From Hyparrhenia diplandra (Eukaryota; Streptophyta; Magnoliopsida; Poales; Poaceae), in the NCBI GenBank assembly GCA_015847255.1, contig JADLZK010002578.1, positions 1-64,000 on the forward strand: a DNA stretch of 64,000 bases, in the 5' to 3' direction. Below the pieces are notes generated by a model. That model worked only from the letters and a program-made list of their open reading frames with translations, was not told the origin of the DNA and searched no databases. A program made the translations under genes and the position numbers. How positions within the stretch are numbered: position 1 is the first letter of the stretch; each line of letters starts with the position of its first letter. Below, piece by piece: positions 1-11,800 of this stretch.

Positions 1-117
1 TTTCATGGATGTTGGAAGGAGTGCTTGGATACTAATTACAAAACTTCGCATGTAAACCGTGAAACGAATTTATTAAGACTAATGAATTCGTCACTAGCAC
101 ATGTTTACTATAGCTCA
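1..117. repeat. Fragment of a rice-type MITE
   Basis: The text 'attaagactaatgaattcgt' followed by a 'gtttactatagc' motif closely resembles the end of a very common grass MITE family (reading 'gcgagacgaatctattaagc ... tttactgtagcacc'). Only one end lies in the window. Family assignment is from memory of the motif. Confidence 0.5.
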
Positions 118-1065
118 ATCTACTCCCCTTCTTACCGCTCCACCCTCAGCCGTCATTGCATCCTTAACAGAAATTACCGCTGACACCACCGCCACATCGA
201 GGCGTTGAGATACCAGCCACTCCTGTACACGGCCCGATGGAATTGGACTTCACTTCCACGAGCTCGGCGGTGGCGCCAAAATGGAGCACCTCTAAGACAG
301 GGGAGAACTCGAGAGGACCTTATTCTATGGCGTTGTTGCCACTATCGCTGGACACCCAAACCTAGCTATACTATGACCTATTCTACACCACGCGACAGAG
401 AACCACCAATCCCCTTCACTTCCAACACCAAGATGACCATCGGAAGTGGAGAGGACCAATGTTCTCGCCGGTAGGAGCACATGGAACAGACCGCCTCCTT
501 TTCATCTCTCTCACCTATAGCACCGAGAGAGTTCGAGAGGTGTAGGGGTGCTTGCAAGTGAGGAGTCGGATAGGGAGAGAAGTCGCGTACAAACATTTGG
601 GAGAAGAGTAGCACACATGTTTCTAGGTCGCGGGATGAGATGAGTGGGCGGTGCGGCCTAGGCGCCGGGCGGGAGGAGGGATAAGGGAGGAGGACCGTTC
701 CAAGCAATCTTGTCCATTAAATGTGAGTGAGCAAGAGAAAGGATATGGCAGAGTGAATCTTGCTCATTAATTTGAAATGGTTAGCTATAGTTGTGTATAT
801 TTTCTTAATACACTTAGGAGAGATTATGACTATGGTGGACAATTTGTAGGGTGGTCTTAGCAAAATTTACAAATAGTGCATTATTAGTGGTAGAGATAGA
901 GAAGAGATTTATAAACGTGCATTAGGTTCTATAGGAATGGATAGAAATCTAATCGCACAAATTTCACTGTTGCCCAAGTTTAAGAATGGTAAAATCTCAG
1001 TTCATTTGTTTCACAAGGAGTGAGGTATCATCTGTAGCCAAGTGGCACGAACAATGTTGGTTACA
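118..1065. other. Intergenic, no gene seen
   Basis: There are only short out-of-context reading frames, no splice-linked conserved protein and no RNA gene that I recognise. The first half is GC-moderate; the part after about 720 is AT-rich. Confidence 0.6.
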
Positions 1066-1326
1066 TACTCTCTCTGTATCACTTTTAGAAGACGTTTTGG
1101 AAATGATTTTGGTCAAACACCGAGAATATAAATCATGAATAACTCTTAAATTGTTGAGTTTTGGAAATGTAAAATTTATATCAATAGATTTATCTTGAAA
1201 ATTACTTTCATAAAAATATACATATATAACCTTACAATAATTATTTTTATATAAAAAAGTCAAAGTTATGTTTTGGAGACCGTATCGTTGTCCTAAATGT
1301 CTTCTAATTGTGATATGGAGGTAGTA
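1066..1326. mobile_element. Stowaway-like MITE, copy 1
   Basis: The left end 'tactctctctgtatcac' is matched in inverted orientation by the right end 'gtgatatggaggtagta', and both continue into a shared 'tagaagac' arm. The inside is AT-rich and non-coding. A related copy of the internal sequence lies at about 20440-20690, sharing the stretch around 'gagaatataaat' and 'aattgttgagttt'. TA-flanked ends of this type are known from Stowaway (Tc1/mariner-derived) MITEs. Confidence 0.7.
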
Positions 1327-1460
1327 TATTAGGGCATGTACAACATAAAGCCCCCCGTCGGTATGCCCCATCTCCGAGGCGTGATGGTTCATTTTGCATA
1401 AAAGCCCCCGGATTTTTGTTGAGATATGAGGCGACGGGAGTACCCGTTTGGGCGGAATCG

Positions 1461-1689
1461 CAACCCTTCCACCCACTTCGGCGTCCGGATGCAAACCCCG
1501 GTTCTTCAGCGCCTATGGATGGATTCCTTCCTCCATCGTTTGATGTTATCTTATCTGTAGTGTTGAATGCATTATAGTGTTGAACTTCGTCCTCCCGCAT
1601 GTGAATCTGAACAACCTAATCCAAGGCGACCACCGCTAACACATGTCAAAAGGGTAATCATATTTTCTATTATTTTGCTTGATATTATT
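1461..1689. repeat. Short copy of a local direct duplication
   Basis: This segment repeats 1972-2428 in the same orientation but with internal deletions. Shared blocks include 'atgcaaaccccggttcttca', 'catcgtttgatgttatctta' and 'gcatgtgaatctgaacaacc'. No coding function recognised. Confidence 0.75.
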
Positions 1690-1971
1690 GGGGAGATTTG
1701 CATAACATTGCCAAATCCGGTCCGTCTTTATATCAACATATAGGCGTTGCCCTCTTATCAAATCTCCCACTCCTCCAATCTCCAACTCCCTCGCCGGACT
1801 TTTTCACCGGATTGGGTGTTGAGATATGTCCACAACGGGATGAGGGCGTCGGGTCGGCGGCAATCGCAACAAATGACACAAATGCAAGAATTCTCCCCTT
1901 TTCATCTAGTGAGGACGTGGTGGTGGGTTGCCCCGCTCTCTTAGCCGCGGTGGCGGGCCAATGTCGGCATA

Positions 1972-2428
1972 CAACCCTTCCACCCACCATTCTTGGGTTC
2001 ACGAGATGCAAACCCCGGTTCTTCAGCGCCTATGGATGGATTCCCCTTCCCTCCATCGTTTGATGTTATCTTATCTGCATGCTAGTGTTGAATGCATTAT
2101 AGTGTTGAATGCATTCTTATCTATTTTCTTATCTAGTGATGGTAGTGAATGTGAACCTATGATGCGTTATGTGAACTTGTGATGCCTCTGAATGTGAATG
2201 TGAACTGCATGTGAATTAATGGTAACCGATGGTAGTGCACATGTTTTTTTTGAAAGAACAGGAGAGTAGAAGAGCTCCGGTAGTGTGCATGTGAATCTGA
2301 ACAACCCTAATCCAAGCTATATAAAGGCACTTCGTAGAAATTTGACCACCAAAGCTTGGCTAACACATAGTCAACTCAAAAAGGATTATTGTAATCATAT
2401 TTTCTATTATTTATGCTTGATATTATTG
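1972..2428. repeat. Long copy of a local direct duplication
   Basis: This is the longer version of the duplication at 1461-1689. It carries extra sequence between the two shared blocks, including repeated 'gaatgtgaa' words. It could be a remnant of a DNA transposon; I cannot name one. Confidence 0.7.
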
Positions 2429-2817
2429 TATCAAATAGCCATATAATGATATACAAAAATACATTTGTAGTTGATATTAAAATGCATAACATCAAACAAC
2501 TTACCGACAAACTCTCTGCTGGCGGCGGGTTGTATGAGTTGTCTTTATATCTATCCAAGGGATGATAAATTCGAGGTTTTGACTGCAGACAAATGACCCG
2601 CGGTTCGTGGACGGTACATGTCTTAGTAATTTGGGCATCAATTGTTTTAAGACTCAATACAGAATTTGATAAATATACGCATATGAAGGCAGAAAAATCT
2701 CAGACTTTCCAACCCAGACCATGTGAAACCACTTTTCAAAAGGGAGAAAACGCCGCGTGCCCGCGTATCCGCCACTGCAACCAAACCCTCGCCGACGGCG
2801 GGCGGCGGCGGGCGGCC
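2429..2817. other. Upstream region of the helicase gene
   Basis: The sequence passes from AT-rich to sharply GC-rich at about 2750, as is usual at grass gene starts. No clear TATA box was found. Confidence 0.5.
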
Positions 2818-5800
2818 ATGTCGCGCTGGAAAGAGAATGCCTCACCTCTCCCGCTCTACCCGAGCGGCGCCTCCAACCCTTCCCATCTCCTCCCCGCAAG
2901 CGCCCGCTGCAATCCCCATCCCCATGCCCGCCGCCGCGCCGGCCGCTCGTCGACATCACTGGCAACGCGCTGGAGCAGCGGGGTGGGTACGGTTATACCA
3001 CTCCCCTCCCGAAGGCTTCCAGGCCCTGCGGGTTCCTTCTTCACGACGACGAAGACGACATGAACGAGGCATTCTTTCGGGAGGTGGACGCCATCTGCGA
3101 GGAGCATGCGCGGTCCACGGCAAAGAAGGCGGATAAGGAGAAGAAGCCAGCGGAGGAGCATAAGGGGACAGGCGAAGCGCCGCTCGCGGCGGCAGCGGGT
3201 GCGATTGACGCCGCCGGAACAGAGATAGCAACGGTAGGGTTCTTGTTTCATTGAAGTGCCTGGAAATGGGGCCAGGAATCCTGCGGGTGTATTTCATTTA
3301 CAAATGCTGGATATTCAGATTCTAAGGAAATATGGAGAGCCAAGGCAGGGAATACTGTTTGTTTAACTGGGGTTTGCTTTGAAGTGGGGGCGCCTGTTAG
3401 TGTCAATTTTTGAAAAAAAAAAAACTCACATTGTTGCTCTCTCATTTGGACGGTAATTAGCTTGACGATGCTTTCTGGGAGGAGGTGAGCGCCATCTGTG
3501 AGAAGTGTGATGCCCAGTCTGCTTCCAAGAGCAAGGAGGGGGCGAAGGAAGAAGAAGAGGAGGAGGAGGAGAGCTTGGTGCTGTCCTGCGGTGATGCTTC
3601 ACTCCCCCCTGCTATTTCCATCACATCGGAGGGTGTGGAGGTATGTGAATATTTTGTGTTCATGATGCTTGTTTCAGATTCCATGAATCAGAGAAGGAAA
3701 TTGGGAGGTTCTTGTATGGAGTATGGTGCATGGGATTGTTATAGATTGGGGGAGAATCCTAAAGTTAGGAGAGTGCTTCAGAGTAACTTCTCTATTTTTT
3801 TGTTTCATGAACTGAAAAAGGTGTTAGGAAATGTCTGTGAAGCCTGAAGCATAGCAAATTCATGTTTATTGTGTGTGGCGAAGATAAGAAATGAACATGG
3901 ACAATTTGGGATTCATTGTTTCTTGAAAAAGTTGAAATGCTACTGTGTTGATGTGCCTGGTTTGTAAGAGAAATTTGTGTTAAATCTCTGTTGTATTTCT
4001 ATTGAGATGAATCTAGTTTGAAGATGCATTCTGGAAGATCAATGCTGTTAGTGAGGAGCACAATACCAAAGCTCATGCCAAGTATCAGGAGGTGCTCAAG
4101 GGGGTGGAGGAGAAAGATGGATTGGTAGCATCGCGTGGTGATCCTTCTCCTTCAGTTTCCCCAGTAATTTCCATTGCAAAGGGGGATGGAGAGGTATAGC
4201 CTTTTTCTTCAGACAATGCCAAATAGCTGTAGGATGTCGGGCAGTTCTTGTTTCATGTGTCTGGAAATAAGGATCAGTACAAAATAAAAATTTGTACTGA
4301 GTGGTGGTCTGGAATGAAGTTTCTAATTGAGTCCATTTGATTCTTTTTCTCTTGGGATATATTTAGCTTGTCGATGCACACTTTGGGGAGGTTGATGCCG
4401 CCATCCACGAGGGGCATGCTGATATGTCTGCTGCTAAGGGCCAGGAGGAGCAGCAAGATATGGAACTAGAAAAGGAGGAAGATGAAGTGTGTGCTCCAGA
4501 GAAGTACTATGAATATTTTCACTCCTTGAATGATAGGCAGAAGGAGGCTGCTTGTAGTGACGTGGCTGTTCCACTAATGATTGTTGCTGGTCCAGGAAGT
4601 GGAAAGGTATACATATTTGTCCTTTTATCTTTTGTGTATTCAGCATGTGTATTTAACATTTATTATAGTTTCTTACCGTCCAATATTTTAGACATATGAA
4701 ATATAGGTAACTCTTGCTGCAATGGATTGCTCTAATTCAATATTTTTTTAGATAGAAGGTTTCCCCTGCTTTTTATTCAAAAAGCACAACTCTAATTCAA
4801 TATTTTCTACAAGGTTCAACCTTGGTCAACCTGATGAAGCCTTGAGTTGAAATATTTTTAACATATCAAAATCAAGAGTAATAATATGTGAACATCTAAA
4901 AATCCATACCTTTTGTTCTTGTAGCTGCTACAAGTAAATACTGATTCAAATGTTATCGAAATCCAAATGATGTGATTCACCATGACCAATCATACTAAAA
5001 GTAATAAAGTACATTGCCAGGGATTTATTGTTCCAAACAATAAGAAGGCTGCAGAAGAACTGAACACCATGTTTTGTTGTCCGTATCTCTCTCTTTTCAT
5101 TTAAGAAAATTTTAATATTAGTTTTATGACAATATGCAAATGAAACTTTCTTTTGATAGCCCAAAATGGTTGCATCTCTTGTATATCTGTGGGTGATTTC
5201 ACAGGCGTTATGGTTTTAGATTTTACAGAACGCGCCATTTAAATTTAATTGAGCTTTATTGTTCTGTTGTCTTGTGACTACCATGCTTTTGAATATACTG
5301 ACTCCCCCCTATAATTGGCATGACCCCAAGACTTCCACAATGGTTGGTAGGGTGCTCACACTTCTCAAAGAGGTATGGTTTTATGTTTGGTATAATCACT
5401 ACATAAGTGGTATCTAATAACATTTGAAGCTCACATAGTCACACATCTCCTAATGACTAGGGAATTCCACCATCGAACATTCTTGCTATGACATTTACCA
5501 CGGCTGCTGCCTCAGAAATGAGAGATCGGATAGGGACAGTGGTGGGAAAGGCAGTTGCCAAGGAGATTGTAATAAGCACATTTCACTCATTCTGCTTGCA
5601 GCTTTGCAGAACACATGCTGAAAAGTATGTATTTTTTTCCCCTGTTGTTAGATACTTAGGTGCAGTGGATTTCTGTATGCTTCTGCTCCACAAACTGAGT
5701 TGCCGCATATTAGCTAAATCTCTGATGTACACCACTTTTAAGCTATGAAGAAAATATGAAAGTTATAGGATGACATGGAGCCTGTGCAAAAAATCATGTT

Positions 5801-8800
5801 CAATGTAAATTCATGTTATCAAGATTTAATTAGATTATTTTCAGCTTTGATGACAAGCAATCAATAGTCCTAGATGCATAAATGATCGTGATCACTTTTA
5901 AGCTTTGTCAAATATATAACTGCAATTCGATATCTGGCAAAGTCAAAATATATACAATTATAAATCAGTATATCACACTATCTAATGTTTAGGTCTTGTT
6001 TCATCTTTATGGTCTCTTTTTAATACCTTGCTCTTTCTTACAGTTTATCAAGCATACTAACTGTTGCAGATACTTGAAGGCTTGGATATGTAGACACTTA
6101 TTTAATATAATTTTTGTTTCCCCTTTATAATCATTTCAAGGCTAGGCCGCACATCTGAATTCATAATCTATGGGCATGGACAACAGCGAAGGGCGGTTAT
6201 TGAGGCAGAGCGCCTATTGGAAAATGACAGAAATAATGGTGTTGGAGATACAACTAAACAGCATGATGGGGACATAAAAAATTCTTTCAAAGACAAAGCT
6301 AAAAAGTGGCAGAAATTTATTACACAGGTGCCTTCTACTTTTGGTGAAGAAATATTTGTTTTCAGTGACCTCTCTGCGCTGATCCATAGGAGTTTTACAA
6401 GGACTCCAGGCAATCCCACTCATATTTCGTTACTGTTATGTTTCTGAAGTTGCACAGCAAGGTTGTATCTGCCTAAAATGGTCCATATGTTTTTGTAGAC
6501 TGTATCTGCCAATTCCCACTAATCCCATCTTGCTGCCACAAATGCATATCACAAAATATTAAAGGAACAGCTTTACTGTGCATCCAAGATATTGTTATGG
6601 TCTTCTGGAATCTGGAGGCATATAAAGCCAAATGTAGAATGGATTACTCCAAGTTCTCAGAAAAATAAGTAATCCAAATATAAAAGTACACAAGTGATTT
6701 AGTTCTAATTAAGATATTGCAATATAATTGGTAGACAGTTAAAGCGGGGAAGATATCTCTGAACTATGTCTAAAACTATGAACAACCATCTTGGGAGTAG
6801 ATCTGAAAGCTCTTCTGTTATGTCATAGTTGCATTAAATCATTAATACTAGTTGACCTTAGCTCGAAAACTGTAGCTAGGATGACATCCTATGTGGATCA
6901 TATTTAGCTATGTTGTATGTTCTGAACAAAAATGCTCACTTCCAGTGATAATTGTAGTCATGGCTAGGAGTTTCATAGTTTGTACTATTTCATTGTCCGT
7001 CATATTGGTTTATGCTGTTAGGCTTACTATTAGAATGCCTATCACAGTAAACCTTGTGGATTAAACCTATCATTTTGTGCTGTGTGGCAGCTGTGTCTCT
7101 AGAGCTTTTCAGTAAAAAAATATATTGTATCTACAACATGGGCTGATTTGTTTCCATGACAATTTTATGGTAGTTGCATTTTGTTTTGATCAAACCTTTC
7201 CATCTTTCTTTAAAGGCAAAAGCATCAGGAAGAACTACAGAGGACTATGAAAAGAAGGGTGATTTGACAGGAGTAAGCTGCCCTACTTTGTGTCATTCTT
7301 TTTTTTTTGTGCTTCATTTTAACGACTGAATTAACTGCCTGCATTCTTTTTTTTTTGTATAGGCTTCTGTTCTTCAGCATTACAATGAAATATTAAGATC
7401 TTGTAATGCTCTTGATTACCATGATTTTATTAACTCATCGATAACCCTTCTTACGAACTTTCCTGAAGGTAGCTTCAGTCTAATCTCAGTACATCATTAT
7501 ACTTTGATTACTTGCTGATTAAAAGGGTGTGTTCCTTGCCTGTGCAGTATACAAAGAGTGTCAGGATATGTGGCGGGCAATTGTAGTGGATGAGTTTCAG
7601 GATACCAGTGCTATGCAGTATTGTCTTCTGAAGATTCTAGCTTCCCACAACCATATAACTATTGTCGGTGATGAAGATCAGGTACACAAAGTTGATATAC
7701 ATATATCATCCTAAAACCTTTGGTTTCTTATTTGTTTCCCTAAGCTTTGTCTTCTCTTATGTTATGTTAGTCCATCTTCAGTTTCAATGGTGCTGATGCA
7801 TCTGGCTTCGATTCATTTCGTAGAGATTTTCCAGATCACAAAGAGGTAATTGCATTGTGCTGTGTCTGCATGGAACTTTCAAATTGTTTTAGTCCTGTGT
7901 TGTTCTATTAAGTAGTTTCAATGACTGCAGATCAGGTTAAGCAAGAATTACCGCTCCACACGTGCAATTGTTGAAGCAGCAACTGCTCTAATTCAGAACA
8001 ACACTAAGCGGCATCATCATAAGCTTGTTGAGACCGACAACCCTTCTGGTTGCAAGGTATCCTTGTAGATTGCACTGATGAACCATTGTTATTTGTTCCT
8101 TTCAGTTACATTTCTCATCCTTAACTTTGCATAGATAACTGTCAAGGAGTGCCACAGTGAAGATTCACAATGTGCATTTGTTATTGACAAAATCATTGAA
8201 ACTACGTCTACTACCGCTCAGGGTTGCAACTTTGGCAATATTGCTGTCCTATATCGAAGACAGGTTGAAAAAATTATGTAGTCTATTTTAGTTTTGAACT
8301 ATATTTCTTTATGCTTTCAAAAAAAAAAAATATGTCTTAAGCGGCAAAAGCTTTCCAAGTCTCCTTCTGCGAAAACCTTTACCTTCATGGTGTGGCATTC
8401 TACGGGGGAAAAAGGTATTTAAATTTGCACAGTATTATAAGGCTAGGCCCAAAGGCCCATGTTTCAACAAGTCTCCTTCACTAAGAGAGGAATCAATTCT
8501 AACATGGAAAATTCCCCTTTAACGTTCATGGTGTGGCATTCTACCAGGGAAAAAGGTATTTAAATTTAGTTTTCTTCTAACATTCGATTTACAGAGTAAA
8601 ATTTCTCATGAATTTCTGCCTTCCTTTCACAGCTCTCAATTTTATAACATTTGAGGCTTGTAAATTTCCTATGCTTCCCAAATTAGGAACTGTTCTTTTT
8701 CTTGGAAGGAATGCAAAAGAACCTACTGGAATGTTTTAGTGTTTTACATGTTCATATGTTATTCTAGTTCGTGATGCTAAATACCTATTTATTATATCTA

Positions 8801-11800
8801 TATCCTCTGTATTGATGTGGTTGGTTTATGGCCTATTGTTCCAGAATTCAACCACCTGAGCTTGGCACTTTTTATCTTTATAAGCAAATCCTAAGTTTTG
8901 GGTAGGGTACCAACAATACTTGTAATAACCCTCTGCATGCTATCATTTTTTGTCGCAATGTAAATGCTTTTACCCTGCAATCATTCTAGGTGATCAAAGC
9001 TATCATGGCAATACCGGACCACATTACCTGGTTGTGATGATGGCCCATGGCGTCAAGCCTTCAAGGCCCTTTTACCTAGTGACAAAGAAGAAAAGAAGAA
9101 GGTTCAACTTTACCTGATTAAGTTTTTTTATACCCTATTTATGTTAAATTTATGTAATTTTGATTATCTCTGTGCCTTCTAACCACCAGATTATAGATCA
9201 TGTTGAAAAGATTTCACTGGCTAGAAAGTGTAGTTTTGTATCTGCTGCTAGTGACATCTTCAGTGCTAAGGTCTCTGGTACCTTCAAAAGGTTGTTCTCT
9301 TTTCATGGTTTACTCAATCTAACATCATAAAATTCATTGCCAACCATGTTTTCTATCTGATGATTGTTATCGACACTTTTTATTCTTCTCTCTGCTGCTT
9401 GAGGAGTGACAAATGGTTGCTGTCTGCTTGACAGCAAGCCTGAGATGCATGCATTAGAAGGACCAAACTTTCCCATCTTTTTTTTCTCGAAAATGTAGGA
9501 GAGCTGCGCTTTTCATTATATTAAGAAGAAAGAAAGGGGCTAGAGCCCTACAACACACGCCACACACAACCCACACAAGTGACGCAACTCAGAAATTACA
9601 TACACCGCATCAGCAGAGTTTTCCATCCGGCATGCTCTTTTCGGGGGTGAGGTCCCACTGTTTCACCACCAGCGGCAAGACCTTTTGAAGGATGACGGCT
9701 GCAAGCCTTCTCCACCACTTTCTCGCGCCCCGAAAAAAAAAGAAACGGGGGGCGACCAAAAAGACTAGCACTAAGCCAGCCACCATGAAGAGGGGCTGTC
9801 AAAGAGGGCAGACCCTTAGCTCCTGCTAGACTCCACAACTGGCACTTTTCTCCAGCAAGGGTAAGACCGTAAGAGCACCACCAAGTCTGGGACAATACCA
9901 TAGAAAACACAACGGTTCTGATGGTTCCAAAGAGTCCATGCCCCAAGCACAATGAGAAAAACTTCCAATTTTATAACATCTTGTATACGGTTTGGGGAAG
10001 AAGCTATTACATTTTTTTTTTGCTTAAAGAAGTTAAGCTTTCTTTAAAATTAAACCTGCTAATGAAAATTTGAATCATGTTTGCATATTCTCATTGTTAT
10101 GGCCCATGGCGTCAAGCGGAGATTATTATTAAGTGCATTATATGGATGTTCTGGGTGCCCTGAGCTATCTTCAACCACCTCCAACTCAAGAACAACTATT
10201 AAACAAATCCCATTTTAATCTTAGTCTTGACACCTTTTTTCTTTGAGTTAATGTTTTTTTTATGTTATTTCAACGCTTAAGGGTCAAGCAAAGTATGACT
10301 TTATTCTGATTTTTTCTCATTTGTTGACCCTAGGGCCCAGATTACTCAAGGAAAGGGTTTTATCGACCTTGGATAGCTTATCGAAACTTGTTAAAAGGGT
10401 ATGGAACTTTTTTTGTTCAACTGGCAATTTTTGTACCGTGTATTTTGCAATAGACAGCCATGTATTATGTATTCAGTGTTACTACATCAGTGCATGTTAA
10501 GTAAAAGAAAAAAATGAGTCATAAACATCTATGGAAAGTATACATAGGTAATTTACCTACAAATTTTGAGGAATTCAGCAAAGGTTGTACTATTACTTTA
10601 TTTATTTTTTCCTCAGAACATGGTTATATTACTATTTTAAAATTTTATATTATCTTGTGCTTAGTTCATGTTTGAAGAGCTATAATACAAATTTTGAGGA
10701 ATTCAGCAAAGGTTGTACTATTACTTTATTTCCTCAGAACATGGTTATATTTTTTGCTTAGTTCTTGAAGAGCTATAATCTTTTTCTTTTTTTTTTCTGT
10801 CTCTCAGGAACAATCAGTTTCAGTCATCATTTCCTCTGCAGGAGACATGCTACCTCAGGTACACTTGACTTGTTGCAATTGTTTTCAATGAACTTCACCT
10901 TGAGTGAATTGCTGGGATAGAAATAAATGATTTAAAGCAAAAGTTGTTCCTTTGTCTTAACAGTAATTTGTATGTGCAGTTGGGTCATTACTTTATGTTG
11001 TTAACTTGTTATAACTTAGAGTAAATTTCACTTGTGGTTCTCAAACTTGTTTCGATTTCTCATCTAGGCCCTGGTACTTTCAAATTGCACATTCAGCTCC
11101 TTAAACTTGTCCCGGGTTCTCATCCAGGTCCCTGGTACTTTCAAATTGCACATACATGGAATAAATCAGCTAGTGAAGTGGCATCCACCTTTACCAGGTT
11201 GTCATGCAGTGGTGGAGCTTGAACAACATTTTAAGGGAGGTCTTCAATGAATTAGGGGCCCACTAATGATTCATGGACCAAATTCTCCATGGATTATTGT
11301 ATGCATATTAAGAAAAAAAATTATAACCTAGGGATGGCCTCCACTGCCTCTGTTGTCATGTTAAATCATATCATCATAATATTGGCTTGAAATTATTGTT
11401 GACCATGCATAGTTTGAATCTAGTTTTACGATCAGATTATGCTAGGTACCAAGTGTAAATCATTTATGCTGCAAAAATATGAAGATATATGAGCGTAGCC
11501 TCTGGTGTTTGGCTGGGGCGGAGAAGCTGGCGCTTGCAGACTAGGTCCTTTTAGTTAAGGTTGATTCGTGTTTGTTCACCATGTGTTTAAACCATGAGCA
11601 TGTGTAATCGCCTCACTCATGACTCATATCTGGTTGCCGTATGAGTGAGGATCCTGTTGGGGATCCTCCTCCCCACCCCCTTTTCATCTCTATAATACAA
11701 TGAAACACAGTTCTCCTGCACTTTCAAAAAAAAAAAAAAAAAAGAGATAAAGATATGCAATAGACCTATATATACTTTGCTCAGCTGGCCCTTTTGACCA

